Positions 17,744-26,270 of a stretch of 64,000 nucleotides of DNA are shown here, piece by piece. The notes beneath the pieces are model-generated. The model had not been told where the DNA came from, made no database searches, and saw nothing but the letters and a program-made list of their open reading frames with translations. Position numbers and translations under genes: made by a program. Each line of letters begins with the position of its first letter. The stretch's first letter is position 1. The stretch covers positions 434,001-498,000 of the forward strand of contig CAWBZG010000004.1 of the NCBI GenBank assembly GCA_963793245.1. The letters run 5' to 3'. This DNA comes from CAXBBB01 sp963793245 (GTDB lineage: Bacteria > Bacteroidota > Rhodothermia > Rhodothermales > BA12).

Positions 17744-19723
17744 CTAGCCAGCGAGCGCACGGAGCGTTTCAGCTAGCATGCGGGCTTTGGCGTTGGTCAT
17801 GCCGGACATCTCGTCGGCCATCGTCGTCAGCGCGGCGCGGCGGGCCGTTCCTGATGTCGATTCGGCTCCGCTCAGTCCGGTGCGGACAGCGGCGACTTTG
17901 GCGGCGTCGAGGGCGCCCTCGCGCTCCAACTGATCCGTGTAGGCACGGGCGAGAGCGAACGAGGGAGGCCACACGTACTTGGGCTGTCCCTGCGCGTTGA
18001 GGCGGTCCAAGACGACGGTGTTGGCGGCGGCGATCTCGTTGGCGGTCAGGTGCGCGCTCGGCATGAGTTCGAACACGTCGAGTCCGCGAGCGATTTCGCT
18101 GCTGACGAGCATGCCGTTGTACCAGTACACCGACCAGCTACCGGCGGTCTGCATCTCGTTCGCGTCGATCGGTCCGCGGTCGTGGTAGGCGATCTCGTAG
18201 GCATTCTTGGGATCCGTCCAGTCGAAGACCGAGATGCCACCCTGGTACCACGACTGCACCATGATGTCGCGTCCGGGAACGGGGATCATCGAGCCGTTGT
18301 GGGCGACGCAGTTTTCCTGTGAGGTCTGAGCGGCAGGCAGCTTCCAGTACGACTGGAACGTCATGTCATTTCCGTCGAGCGTAAAGATGGCGTTGGCGCC
18401 CCATTCCATCGGGTCGTCGGCGCGGCACTTGGGTCCCGTTCCGCCACCCCACTCATCGGTGAAGAGCACTTTGGTGCCGTCGTTGTTGAACGTCGCGCTG
18501 TGCCAATAGGCAAAGTTCGAGTCGGCGACGGCGTCGATGCGGCGGGGAGCGGCGGGGTTCGAGATGTCGAGCAGCAAGCCGTAGCCTTCGCACGCGCCAC
18601 CTGCCAGTCCGATTTCGGGGTAGAGGGTGATGTCATGGCACTGGTTGGGACCGCGACGGACCTCTTCTTCGCCGTCATCGGCACCGCCGAAGCGCTCGGC
18701 GAGCATGGCGGGCAGGCGCTCGCGCAGCAGGGCGCTATCGGCTGCTGTGGCCTCGCCGGTTCCGCCGCGCTGCTGCACCATTCCGGCCAGCATCGGAGCG
18801 ACCATCTGGTCGGGGAGCACGCGGTCCTGTCCGAAGAAGTAGACGACGAACTTGCCTTCAGCGCGTGCTGCGTCGATCTCGCGCTGATCGGCAGGCGAGT
18901 TGCTGACGCGCTCTGGCGGGGCAGGGAGGTTGTCGAAGATGCGGGGCGAGCTGACGATGGCAGCCTGCGTCGGATCGGCGAGTGGGACTTTGATGACTTC
19001 GATGCGGAAGAGCGCCGATTCCGAATCGTCTTCGGGCATGGCGTCCGAGCATCCGGCGAGTTCTGCGTCGGGGCGCACGCCAGCCGAGCCGGACACGTAG
19101 ACGTAGACGTTCTCGTCGTCGTTAGGGTCTTTCAGGACCGAGTGCGTGTGTGAGCCACGGCAGGTCTGGACGTTCGACACGTACTGCGGATTGCGCACGT
19201 CTGAGATGTCAAAAATGCGGATGCCGCGCAGACGCTCCATGCTCACGCGCTCTTCGACGCCTTGGGTGCCGCAGTCGAGGCGTCCTGCGTTGCCTTCGCC
19301 CGAGACGAAGAGCAGATCGCCATAGACCGATACGTCGCTCTGCGACGCCGGGCAGACGTATTCGGTGACGACGACGGGGTTGGCCGGATCGGTCAGATCC
19401 CAGACAATGACGCCGTCGAAGTTGCCCTGAAAGGCATAGTTGCCCTGAAAGGCCAGGTCCGAGTTCCACGCGCCGACGAACGACTCGGGCGGCGGCGTCG
19501 CCGAAACGACGCGGACGTTCCACGCGGCTTCTCCGGCGTTGAACATACCGGCGCGCAATCCGACGCGCGGATCGGGCGAGGGCGGCATCATGTCGGCTTG
19601 CGACATCGATGAGGAGGACGGCATCGCGTCGGGCATCATGCCGTTTTTCGACGCGCAGCCTGCCAGTCCGAGCAAGAGCAGGGATGCGGCGAGCGTGCCG
19701 GTGAGGGTGTAGCGGGTTCGCAT
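17744..19723 (-). CDS. LVIVD-repeat lipoprotein with Met-rich N-terminus
   Basis: 659 aa from the ATG at 19723. Lipoprotein signal with LLLLGLAGC (Cys23), then a Met/Ser/Pro-rich linker (NGMMPDAMP, SQADMMPPSP). The rest is a beta-propeller-like LVIVD repeat domain with repeated GVIVWDLTDPANPVVV, IRIFDISDVRNPQYV, LLLDISNPAAPRRI and ISVFDWTDPKNAYEI units. It also carries His/Cys-containing strings (CRGSHTHSVL, NQCHDITLYPEIGLAGGACEGYG, NFAYWHSATF, ENCVAHNG) that look like conserved ligand sites. The last ~60 residues are helical. The protein is probably anchored on the cell surface or in the periplasm. The DUF305 gene lies 27 bp upstream on the same strand, so the two likely form an operon. The Met-rich region could bind copper, but that is inference. 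Confidence 0.85.
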   Translation of the reverse strand: MRTRYTLTGTLAASLLLLGLAGCASKNGMMPDAMPSSSSMSQADMMPPSPDPRVGLRAGMFNAGEAAWNVRVVSATPPPESFVGAWNSDLAFQGNYAFQGNFDGVIVWDLTDPANPVVVTEYVCPASQSDVSVYGDLLFVSGEGNAGRLDCGTQGVEERVSMERLRGIRIFDISDVRNPQYVSNVQTCRGSHTHSVLKDPNDDENVYVYVSGSAGVRPDAELAGCSDAMPEDDSESALFRIEVIKVPLADPTQAAIVSSPRIFDNLPAPPERVSNSPADQREIDAARAEGKFVVYFFGQDRVLPDQMVAPMLAGMVQQRGGTGEATAADSALLRERLPAMLAERFGGADDGEEEVRRGPNQCHDITLYPEIGLAGGACEGYGLLLDISNPAAPRRIDAVADSNFAYWHSATFNNDGTKVLFTDEWGGGTGPKCRADDPMEWGANAIFTLDGNDMTFQSYWKLPAAQTSQENCVAHNGSMIPVPGRDIMVQSWYQGGISVFDWTDPKNAYEIAYHDRGPIDANEMQTAGSWSVYWYNGMLVSSEIARGLDVFELMPSAHLTANEIAAANTVVLDRLNAQGQPKYVWPPSFALARAYTDQLEREGALDAAKVAAVRTGLSGAESTSGTARRAALTTMADEMSGMTNAKARMLAETLRALAG

Positions 19724-19750
19724 AGGAGCGGGGTTTGAGGGAGACAAAAG

Positions 19751-20470
19751 TTAGTGTGCGTGTCCGCCAGCCGCCGAAGCCGGAGCGCCGCCGCGCGCTT
19801 CGAGCATCTGGCGCATGCGGACGATTTCGGTCGTCTGATCGGCGTTGATGTCCGACGCGAGTTTGAACGAGGCATTGTCCAGGTTGGCGCCTCCTGCGTC
19901 GAGCAGTTCGTCGACCATGATAACGGCGCCACCGTGGTGGCCGATCATATAGGTGAGGAAAAGGCGGTCGAACAGTCTGCCGCGTGCCGCCTGGAGTTCG
20001 TCGAGTTGCGCTTGCGACAGCATACCGGGCATCGACGAGTGATCGTGCGCCCCCGCTTCGGGCAGTGGCGTGCCGTCGGGTTGGCCTTCGATTCCCAGGA
20101 TTAGGCGAGGGCCTTCGACGCGGTAGGTGATGACCGGCAGGTCGCGGTCGCGTAGCCACTTTTGCATCGCTGCGATTTCGTCACGCTGAGCATTCATGAT
20201 GCGGGACGCCAGCGTCCGAACGGCTTGATCCGCGCCGTTAGGTTCGGCGAATTGCGACATCACCAGCGCCTGCGCGTGGTGGCCGATCATGCCGCTCATA
20301 AAGTCCACATCGGCCTGCACGTACTGCGACCGATCCTCGGCGACGCGCTCCCAGTACAACGCTTCGAGCGCGCTGCGGTCCGGCGCTGTCGTTTCGGCTG
20401 GCGGCGCGGACGATTGGCAGCCGAGCAGGGCGGTGGTGCAGAGGAGGAGAGCGGCGAGGCGGGACGACAT
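19751..20470 (-). CDS. DUF305 lipoprotein, possible copper-binding
   Basis: 239 aa with a lipobox ALLGC (Cys18) and start at 20470. DUF305 proteins are four-helix, ferritin-like folds; some, such as CopM of cyanobacteria, bind copper. Both diagnostic His pairs are present: FMSGMIGHHAQALVM in the first half and LTYMIGHHGGAVIMV in the second. The linker carries GAHDHSSMPGM and the protein ends GGHAH, adding His and Met residues. It is upstream of the LVIVD lipoprotein on the same strand with a short gap. Copper binding in this protein is inferred from the family and the His/Met content. Confidence 0.87.
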   Translation of the reverse strand: MSSRLAALLLCTTALLGCQSSAPPAETTAPDRSALEALYWERVAEDRSQYVQADVDFMSGMIGHHAQALVMSQFAEPNGADQAVRTLASRIMNAQRDEIAAMQKWLRDRDLPVITYRVEGPRLILGIEGQPDGTPLPEAGAHDHSSMPGMLSQAQLDELQAARGRLFDRLFLTYMIGHHGGAVIMVDELLDAGGANLDNASFKLASDINADQTTEIVRMRQMLEARGGAPASAAGGHAH

Positions 20471-20751
20471 CGCGAAGGACAAGTGGGTGGGCGGAGTGAA
20501 AGTACGCGCGTTCTCTACGCTTAACCACACAATGACACGCGCGTGCAGAGGTGCCTAACGGGGAGAACTCCCGTACGGTCCGCGTCTGGGGTAGTTACGG
20601 CCCGACTTTCTCTCTCTTCGCCGATTGCCGAGTTATGCCCCGGCTCGTGTCGCACTCTCGTCCAACTGCCCACGGTTTTGAGCAGTGGGTCGTCGCCGTT
20701 CTATATCTGAGATGCGCACCGCTCCGGTTTTCGATTGGTCAGACGCGACAT

Positions 20752-21492
20752 TCAGAACGAGTACGCACCCAATTCCTCGCCGATTTCCGTCGACTCGAAC
20801 ACCGTCTGCGCCTCGTTCAACAGCACCTCGTGTGGTCCCGGCGGTAGGTGGACGAGTACGAGCCGTTTGGCCTCTGCCCGAGCCGCGATGTGAGCGGCTT
20901 GAACTGCACTCGAATGGCCGTAGCCTTCCCCGGTCGCCTCGTGGATGAGCAAGTCGGCTCCCTGAGACATCTGCGCGATGGCGTCGGTGGGGCGCGTGTC
21001 GCACGAGTAAGCGCAGACGCCGCCCGAAGCTTTGTGGACAGTCCGCGTGCCGATGCACGGGACGCTGTGGAAGCCGGGTGTGGCGGTGACGGACCACACG
21101 TCGGTTTCGATGATGGGTGCGTCGTCTCGCAGGGCGATTTCGTGCCACTCGATGGTGGGCATGCCGTTCCAGCGCGATGTATCGAAGGTCTCGAACGAAC
21201 GACGGGCCTGGCTCAGGGCGGATGCGATGCCGTAGATGGGAACTGGGTCCGCGCGCCCGGCCAGCCAGACCTTTTCCATGAACAAGGGAAAGCCGCCGAC
21301 GTGGTCCGGGTGCTCGTGCGTCAGGATCAAGGCGTCGAGCGTGCGCACGTCGATGTCGGCCATCTGCATCCGCTGAATCACGTCGCCTCCGCAGTCGATG
21401 ACGACCGACGAACCGGCGTCCGAGAACGCGAGCATCGTCGTGGTGCGGTGGGGATCGGTGAAGGCGGCACCGGTGCCTAGCAGGGTGAGCAT
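20752..21492 (-). CDS. MBL-fold metallo-hydrolase, RNase Z-like
   Basis: 246 aa from the ATG at 21492 (MLTLLGTGAAFTD). Seen: the metal-binding LILTHEHPDHVGGFP (HxHxDH), a later His (TPGFHSVPCIG), an Asp ligand in CAYSCDTRPTDA and the closing His in LIHEATGEGYGHSSAVQ/LVLVHL. The order and the HEATGEG...H segment resemble RNase Z and its relatives, but the protein lacks the full exosite arm I can recognise, so a general phosphodiesterase or other MBL hydrolase is also possible. It begins 1 bp after the stop of the upstream polyprenyl synthase, so the two form an operon. Confidence 0.85.
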   Translation of the reverse strand: MLTLLGTGAAFTDPHRTTTMLAFSDAGSSVVIDCGGDVIQRMQMADIDVRTLDALILTHEHPDHVGGFPLFMEKVWLAGRADPVPIYGIASALSQARRSFETFDTSRWNGMPTIEWHEIALRDDAPIIETDVWSVTATPGFHSVPCIGTRTVHKASGGVCAYSCDTRPTDAIAQMSQGADLLIHEATGEGYGHSSAVQAAHIAARAEAKRLVLVHLPPGPHEVLLNEAQTVFESTEIGEELGAYSF

Positions 21493-21493
21493 C

Positions 21494-22558
21494 CTAGATT
21501 TTGCGCTGAACGGTGTACGTGACGAGTGCTTCCAACGCGGACCGAGCCTCGCCGGGTTCAAAGGTCAGCAGCAGGCCCCGAGCTTCGTCGGCGTGTTCGT
21601 GCATGCGGTCTGCTGCATAGCCCAGTCCTCCGGCCTCCCGGACAAACGCGATCACCTCGTCGACTTGCCGACGGCTCTTGCGTTTTTTGCGGACGATGCG
21701 CTTGATCCGTCGCGCTTCCCCAGGTTCGGCCTCGCGCAATGCATAGATCAGCGGAAGCGTCATCTTGCGCTCCTGTACGTCGATGCCGAGGGGCTTGCCC
21801 ACGTCCGCGCTGCCATAGTCGAACAGGTCGTCGCGGATCTGGAACGCCAGGCCGAGCGCCTCGCCAAACGCTTTCATCCGGGCAACCTCATCCTCGCTCG
21901 CGCCCGCCGACAGCGCTCCCGCAGCCGTACACGTCGAAATGAGCGACGCCGTTTTGTCCGAGATAATGCGGAAGTATTCCTCTTCGGTGATGTCGAGCCG
22001 ACGCGCTTTCTCGATCTGCATCAACTCGCCCTCGCTCATGCGACGGACGGCATCCGAGAGGGCGTGAAGGGCATCGTAGTCTTTGTTGTCGAGCGCCAGC
22101 AGCAGGCCTCGGCTCAGGAAGTAATCACCGAGCAGGACGCCGACCTTGTTTTTCCAGAGCGCGTTGATTGAGAACGCGCCTCTGCGGGTATCGGCTTCGT
22201 CGACCACGTCGTCGTGGATCAGCGTGGCGGTGTGGAGCAGTTCGACCAGAGCGGCAGCCCGAAACGTCGACTCGGTGGGCTGACCCATCGTGCGGGCAGC
22301 AAGCAGCACGAGCGTGGGGCGGATGCGCTTGCCTTTCTGCTTGAGCAGGTAGCGGAGCACCAGGTTGAGCAGCCGAACGTCGGTCTTGAGGGCGTCGCGG
22401 AAATAGGCGTCGAATGCCTGCAGATCGGCCTCGACAGGTGCCATCACCTGGTCCATCCGTACGCGGGGGGCAGGCGGAGCCGGCGCGTCTCCGGCGACAC
22501 CGTCTCCCGACGTGCGACCCTGAGTCGAGACGGGAGGAGCGGGCAGGGTCGCGCTCAT
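21494..22558 (-). CDS. Polyprenyl diphosphate synthase
   Basis: Condenses isopentenyl diphosphate units onto an allylic primer to make the long prenyl chain used for menaquinone or other quinone tails. 354 aa. Seen: GKRIRPTLVLLAA, the first Asp-rich motif LIHDDVVDEADTRRG (about residues 114-124) and the second motif FQIRDDLFDYG. The bulky residues before the first motif do not let me fix chain length; octaprenyl or heptaprenyl is likely. The first ~34 residues are Pro/Ala-rich and not part of the fold, so Met35 is an alternative start. It precedes the MBL hydrolase with a 1-bp gap. Confidence 0.92.
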   Translation of the reverse strand: MSATLPAPPVSTQGRTSGDGVAGDAPAPPAPRVRMDQVMAPVEADLQAFDAYFRDALKTDVRLLNLVLRYLLKQKGKRIRPTLVLLAARTMGQPTESTFRAAALVELLHTATLIHDDVVDEADTRRGAFSINALWKNKVGVLLGDYFLSRGLLLALDNKDYDALHALSDAVRRMSEGELMQIEKARRLDITEEEYFRIISDKTASLISTCTAAGALSAGASEDEVARMKAFGEALGLAFQIRDDLFDYGSADVGKPLGIDVQERKMTLPLIYALREAEPGEARRIKRIVRKKRKSRRQVDEVIAFVREAGGLGYAADRMHEHADEARGLLLTFEPGEARSALEALVTYTVQRKI

Positions 22559-22689
22559 CGTTTTCAGTTTTTATTGAAAGTTAGGGTTGCTACTCTCCAT
22601 CGCTCCGTTTGGTTTACCGCGACGGATGAAAGGTACGGGGAGCAGATGCGGTTACCTTCGGGTGCTCACCCTCCATTCCCGCTCGACCG

Positions 22690-23601
22690 ATGCCCTCACC
22701 GCGCTTCGCCTTCGTCGTCAATCCGACTGCCGGACGCGGGCGCGCCGAATCCATCGCTCAGCGCTTGGCAGACGACTTGAACGCTGCCGGAGCTACATCT
22801 GTCGTACTCGTTACCGAGCGCGCGGACGATGCACCCCGACTCGCTGCCGAAGCCGCTGGCTCATGCGACATCGTCGTAGCGGCGGGCGGCGACGGGACCG
22901 CTTCCCACGTCGCCCGCGGATTGGTTGGGTCGGACGCGGCGCTGTTTGTGCTTCCGGTCGGGACGGGCAACGACTTTGCCTTCTCGCAAGGCGTTCGGAT
23001 GCGCGACGTAACGGCAGAGCGGTTGCTGGCTGGATCGGCGTCGCGGATCGACCTGGGGCGCGTTCGGTGGGCGGGCGGCGAAGCGCTGGTGCTCAACGGA
23101 CTGGGCATCGGCTACGACGCGCGTGTGGCGCAGGCCGCTCCTCGGCGCAAGAAACTAGGCGCACTGGCTTACGCCGCCGCCGCCGTCGACGCGTGGCGCA
23201 CGACGGCCCAACTGTCGCCGCCTGTCGTTCGCATCGCGCTTGATGACACCTCGTTCTACGACGGGCCGATGCTGATGGCGGCGGTCGGCAACACGGACCG
23301 GCAGGGAGGAGGCTTCCGGTTCACGCCTGCCTCGCACGCCTCCGACGGCAGGCTCGACCTATGCCTCGCCAAACCGATCGCGTTGAAGTCCGCTATTGCA
23401 ATCGCCCTTCGTTCGCGTTCAGGTCGTCACACCCAACATCCGGCGCTGCACATCGCCTCGTTCGAGCGCATGACGCTGACTTCCGATCAGCCGCTGCCGA
23501 TCCACGCAGACGGCGAGGTCGTCTCCGATGATGCCTCCCAGATCGAAGTCGAGGTCGTCCCGTCGGCGCTTCGACTGTGGTCTATAACCAGAAAAACCTG
23601 A
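22690..23601 (+). CDS. Diacylglycerol kinase family lipid kinase (YegS/BmrU-like)
   Basis: 303 aa. Seen: N-terminal VVNPTAGRGRAESIA, the catalytic GGDGTASHVARGL (about residues 64-76), LPVGTGNDFAFSQG, and the C-terminal strand pairs with PIHADGEVVSD. The family phosphorylates diacylglycerol, sphingosine or undecaprenol-type lipids; which one is not clear here. It is monocistronic and divergent from the polyprenyl synthase. Its stop codon lies inside the left arm of the hairpin at 23594-23626, shared with the convergent lon gene. Confidence 0.9.
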   Translation: MPSPRFAFVVNPTAGRGRAESIAQRLADDLNAAGATSVVLVTERADDAPRLAAEAAGSCDIVVAAGGDGTASHVARGLVGSDAALFVLPVGTGNDFAFSQGVRMRDVTAERLLAGSASRIDLGRVRWAGGEALVLNGLGIGYDARVAQAAPRRKKLGALAYAAAAVDAWRTTAQLSPPVVRIALDDTSFYDGPMLMAAVGNTDRQGGGFRFTPASHASDGRLDLCLAKPIALKSAIAIALRSRSGRHTQHPALHIASFERMTLTSDQPLPIHADGEVVSDDASQIEVEVVPSALRLWSITRKT

Positions 23602-23626
23602 CAGATCTTCGATACCTGTCAGGTTT
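23594..23626. terminator. CCTGACAGG-family hairpin, convergent gene ends
   Basis: AAACCTGACAG pairs perfectly with CTGTCAGGTTT across an 11-nt loop. The left arm includes the stop codon of the lipid kinase gene. It likely terminates both that gene and lon. Confidence 0.8.
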
Positions 23627-23645
23627 GGAGTGAGGTTGGGACCGT

Positions 23646-26150
23646 CTAGTTCACCGGCGTCACGATGTCGAGCGTGGCGTTGGAGCGGTTGGCCTGCTCG
23701 CTTTCGGGCACCTTGAAATAGGCTTCGAGGTCGAGGTCGGACGGCTCCTCTTCGAGGACAGCCGACGAGACTTCGTCCATCCGCGTCAGATAGCGGACCG
23801 TCAGCCCGTCGAGCGCGTCGGATTCGATCTCTTCGATGTCTTTCTCGTTGTGATGCGGCAGCAAGACCGTTTTGATGCCCGCGCGCTTGGCGGCGAGCAC
23901 CTTTTCCTTGATTCCACCGACCGGCAGGATCAACCCGCGCAACGTAATCTCACCCGTCATAGCGACCGTATGGCGAACTCTGCGCTGCGTGTAGATCGAC
24001 GTGAGCGCCGTCAGCATCGCGACGCCCGCGCTGGGGCCGTCTTTGGGAATGCCGCCCGCGGGCACGTGGACGTGAACGTCCCAGAATCGGAACGCCGACT
24101 GAGGGATGCCCAGGTCTTTGGCGTGGGCCTTGACGTAGCTGAACGCCGCTTGCGCGCTCTCTTTCATCACGTCGCCCAGTTGCCCGGTCAGCACCATACG
24201 GCCCGATCCGCGCGCAACGCTGGCCTCGACAAACAAGATGTCGCCGCCGACGGGCGTCCAGGCCAAGCCCGTCGCGACGCCAGGCACGGTCGTGCGCTCG
24301 GCCAAGTCGCTGAAGAACTTGCGGCCTTTGAGGTATTCCTTGAGATCGCCTTTGTCGACGGTCACGCTCTCGGCCTCATCGGTCGCCACCTTCGCCGCCA
24401 CACCGCGCGCGACGCTGCCGATCGTGCGTTCGAGTTGGCGGACGCCACTTTCGCGCGTGTAGCCGTCGATGATCTCGCTCAACGCTTCGTTGGTGATGCC
24501 GAATTGCTCTTCTTTCAACCCGTTGCGCTCGGTCTGGCGCTCGACCAGATACTGCTTGGCGATGGCGAGCTTTTCCTCTTGGGTGTAGCCCGTCAGTTGG
24601 ATCATCTCCATCCGGTCGCGCAGCGGCGCCGGAATCTGCTCGACGTAGTTGGCCGTCGCGATGAAGAGCACGTTCGACAGGTCGTAGTCGAGTTCGAGGT
24701 AGTGATCGTTGAACGCGTGGTTCTGCTCCGGATCAAGGATTTCGAGCAGTGCGGACGACGGATCGCCCCTAAAGTCGGAGCCGAGTTTGTCGACTTCGTC
24801 CAGCATCATGACCGGATTGATCGTCCCCGCCTTCTTCAGGTTCTGGATGATCCGTCCCGGCAGCGCGCCGACGTAGGTGCGTCGGTGACCGCGCATCTCG
24901 GCCTCGTCGCGGACTCCGCCCAAGCTCATCCGCACGAACTCGCGTCCGAGCGCCCGAGCGATACTCTTGCCCAGGCTCGTCTTGCCGACTCCGGGCGGGC
25001 CGTGGAAGCACAGGATCGGCGCCTTCATGTCGCCTTTGAGCTTGAGCACGGCCAGGTGTTCGAGGACGCGTTTCTTGACCTGATCCAGGCCATAGTGGTC
25101 TTCGTCGAGGATCGTCTTGGCACGCTTGACGTCGAGCAGATCCTCGCTGGCCTCGGTCCACGGCAGGTCCAAGATCCAGTCGATGTAGTTGCGCGTCACG
25201 GCGTGATCGGGCGCCATCGGGTTGAGGCGTCCGAGCTTGTCGAGTTCGCGGTCGAGCGTCTTCTGGACGTGCTCGGGCAGTTCTTTGGCGTCGGCTTTCT
25301 CGCGCAGTTCGGCAAGGTCGGCTTCGGGGCCGTCGCTCTCGCCCAACTCCTCCTGGATCGTTTTCATCTGCTGGCGGAGCAAGAACTCGCGCTGCTGCTG
25401 GTCGACGTCGGTGCGGACCTTACTGCGGATCTCCTCGCTGATCTGGAGCACCTGGACTTCGCGCTTCAGGTGGTCGAGGGTCAGGTCGGCGCGTTCGGCG
25501 AGCGAGACCGTCTGGAGCAACTCCTGCTTGTCCTCGACCTCGATCTGCAGGTTCGACGCGATGAAGTGGATCAGAAACGTCGGCGATTCGATGTTCTGAA
25601 TCGCGAGGGCGGCTTCGCTCGGCAGGTGCGGCGACAGGTTGACGATCTGGACTGCCAGTTCTTTGAGCGAGTGGAGGCGCCCCTGAATCTCGACGTCTTC
25701 CAAGCTGTCGGACTCGGTGTCGTACGGCTTGACCTTGGCGCGCAGATACGGCTGAGTCTGCTCAAACGACTCGATCTCGAAGCGCCGCTTGCCCTGGATC
25801 ACGATGCTCTTGGTGCCGTCCGGCATCTTGATGAGCTTCAGGATCACCGCAACCGTCCCCACATCGTGGAGGTCGCTCGCATCCGGCTCTTCCGTATCGG
25901 CATCCTTTTGAGCAACGACGCCGACCAGCTTGTCGCTAGCGAAAGCGTCTTTGACGAGCTTCAAACTGGCATCGCGTCCGACCGTGATCGGTAGCACCAC
26001 GCCCGGAAAGAGGACCGTGTTGCGGAGCGTCAGGATGGGCAGCGAATCGGGCAGGTCTTCGTTGCCCAGCGCTTTTTCCTCCTCGGGCGTGAGGAGCGGA
26101 ATACTGTTTTCGTTTTCGGTATCGTCGGAAAGAAAGAAGGGTGCGATCAT
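23646..26150 (-). CDS. lon: ATP-dependent Lon protease
   Basis: Cytoplasmic AAA+ serine protease that degrades damaged and regulatory proteins. About 834 aa from ATG 26150 (MIAPFFLSDD); an in-frame start at 26183 would add 11 residues. Domains in order: substrate-binding LON N-domain (LPILTLRNTVLFPGVVLPI), a long helical coiled region, Walker A GPPGVGKTSLGK (Lys near residue 390), Walker B MMLDEVDKL, and the C-terminal protease with Ser in PKDGPSAG (near 707) and Lys in GGIKEKVLAAK (near 750), 43 residues apart as in E. coli Lon. Its start is about 120 bp from the end of the upstream histidine kinase. No heat-shock operator was recognised. Confidence 0.97.
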   Translation of the reverse strand: MIAPFFLSDDTENENSIPLLTPEEEKALGNEDLPDSLPILTLRNTVLFPGVVLPITVGRDASLKLVKDAFASDKLVGVVAQKDADTEEPDASDLHDVGTVAVILKLIKMPDGTKSIVIQGKRRFEIESFEQTQPYLRAKVKPYDTESDSLEDVEIQGRLHSLKELAVQIVNLSPHLPSEAALAIQNIESPTFLIHFIASNLQIEVEDKQELLQTVSLAERADLTLDHLKREVQVLQISEEIRSKVRTDVDQQQREFLLRQQMKTIQEELGESDGPEADLAELREKADAKELPEHVQKTLDRELDKLGRLNPMAPDHAVTRNYIDWILDLPWTEASEDLLDVKRAKTILDEDHYGLDQVKKRVLEHLAVLKLKGDMKAPILCFHGPPGVGKTSLGKSIARALGREFVRMSLGGVRDEAEMRGHRRTYVGALPGRIIQNLKKAGTINPVMMLDEVDKLGSDFRGDPSSALLEILDPEQNHAFNDHYLELDYDLSNVLFIATANYVEQIPAPLRDRMEMIQLTGYTQEEKLAIAKQYLVERQTERNGLKEEQFGITNEALSEIIDGYTRESGVRQLERTIGSVARGVAAKVATDEAESVTVDKGDLKEYLKGRKFFSDLAERTTVPGVATGLAWTPVGGDILFVEASVARGSGRMVLTGQLGDVMKESAQAAFSYVKAHAKDLGIPQSAFRFWDVHVHVPAGGIPKDGPSAGVAMLTALTSIYTQRRVRHTVAMTGEITLRGLILPVGGIKEKVLAAKRAGIKTVLLPHHNEKDIEEIESDALDGLTVRYLTRMDEVSSAVLEEEPSDLDLEAYFKVPESEQANRSNATLDIVTPVN

Positions 26151-26270
26151 GCAGAGGGAGGGGAGTAGGCGCCGGACAGACATAGACGCGCGCAGTCCGG
26201 TCGGGTGCCGCTCTCGTGCACGTGCCGTGCCAATAGTGCAAAACTGTCACGGTGTCAGGCGCTGCTCCGC

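Noticed and set aside
23850..25994. 714-codon plus-strand open frame opposite lon
   Set aside because: Antisense to Lon protease, whose motifs are complete; composition typical of a shadow frame.
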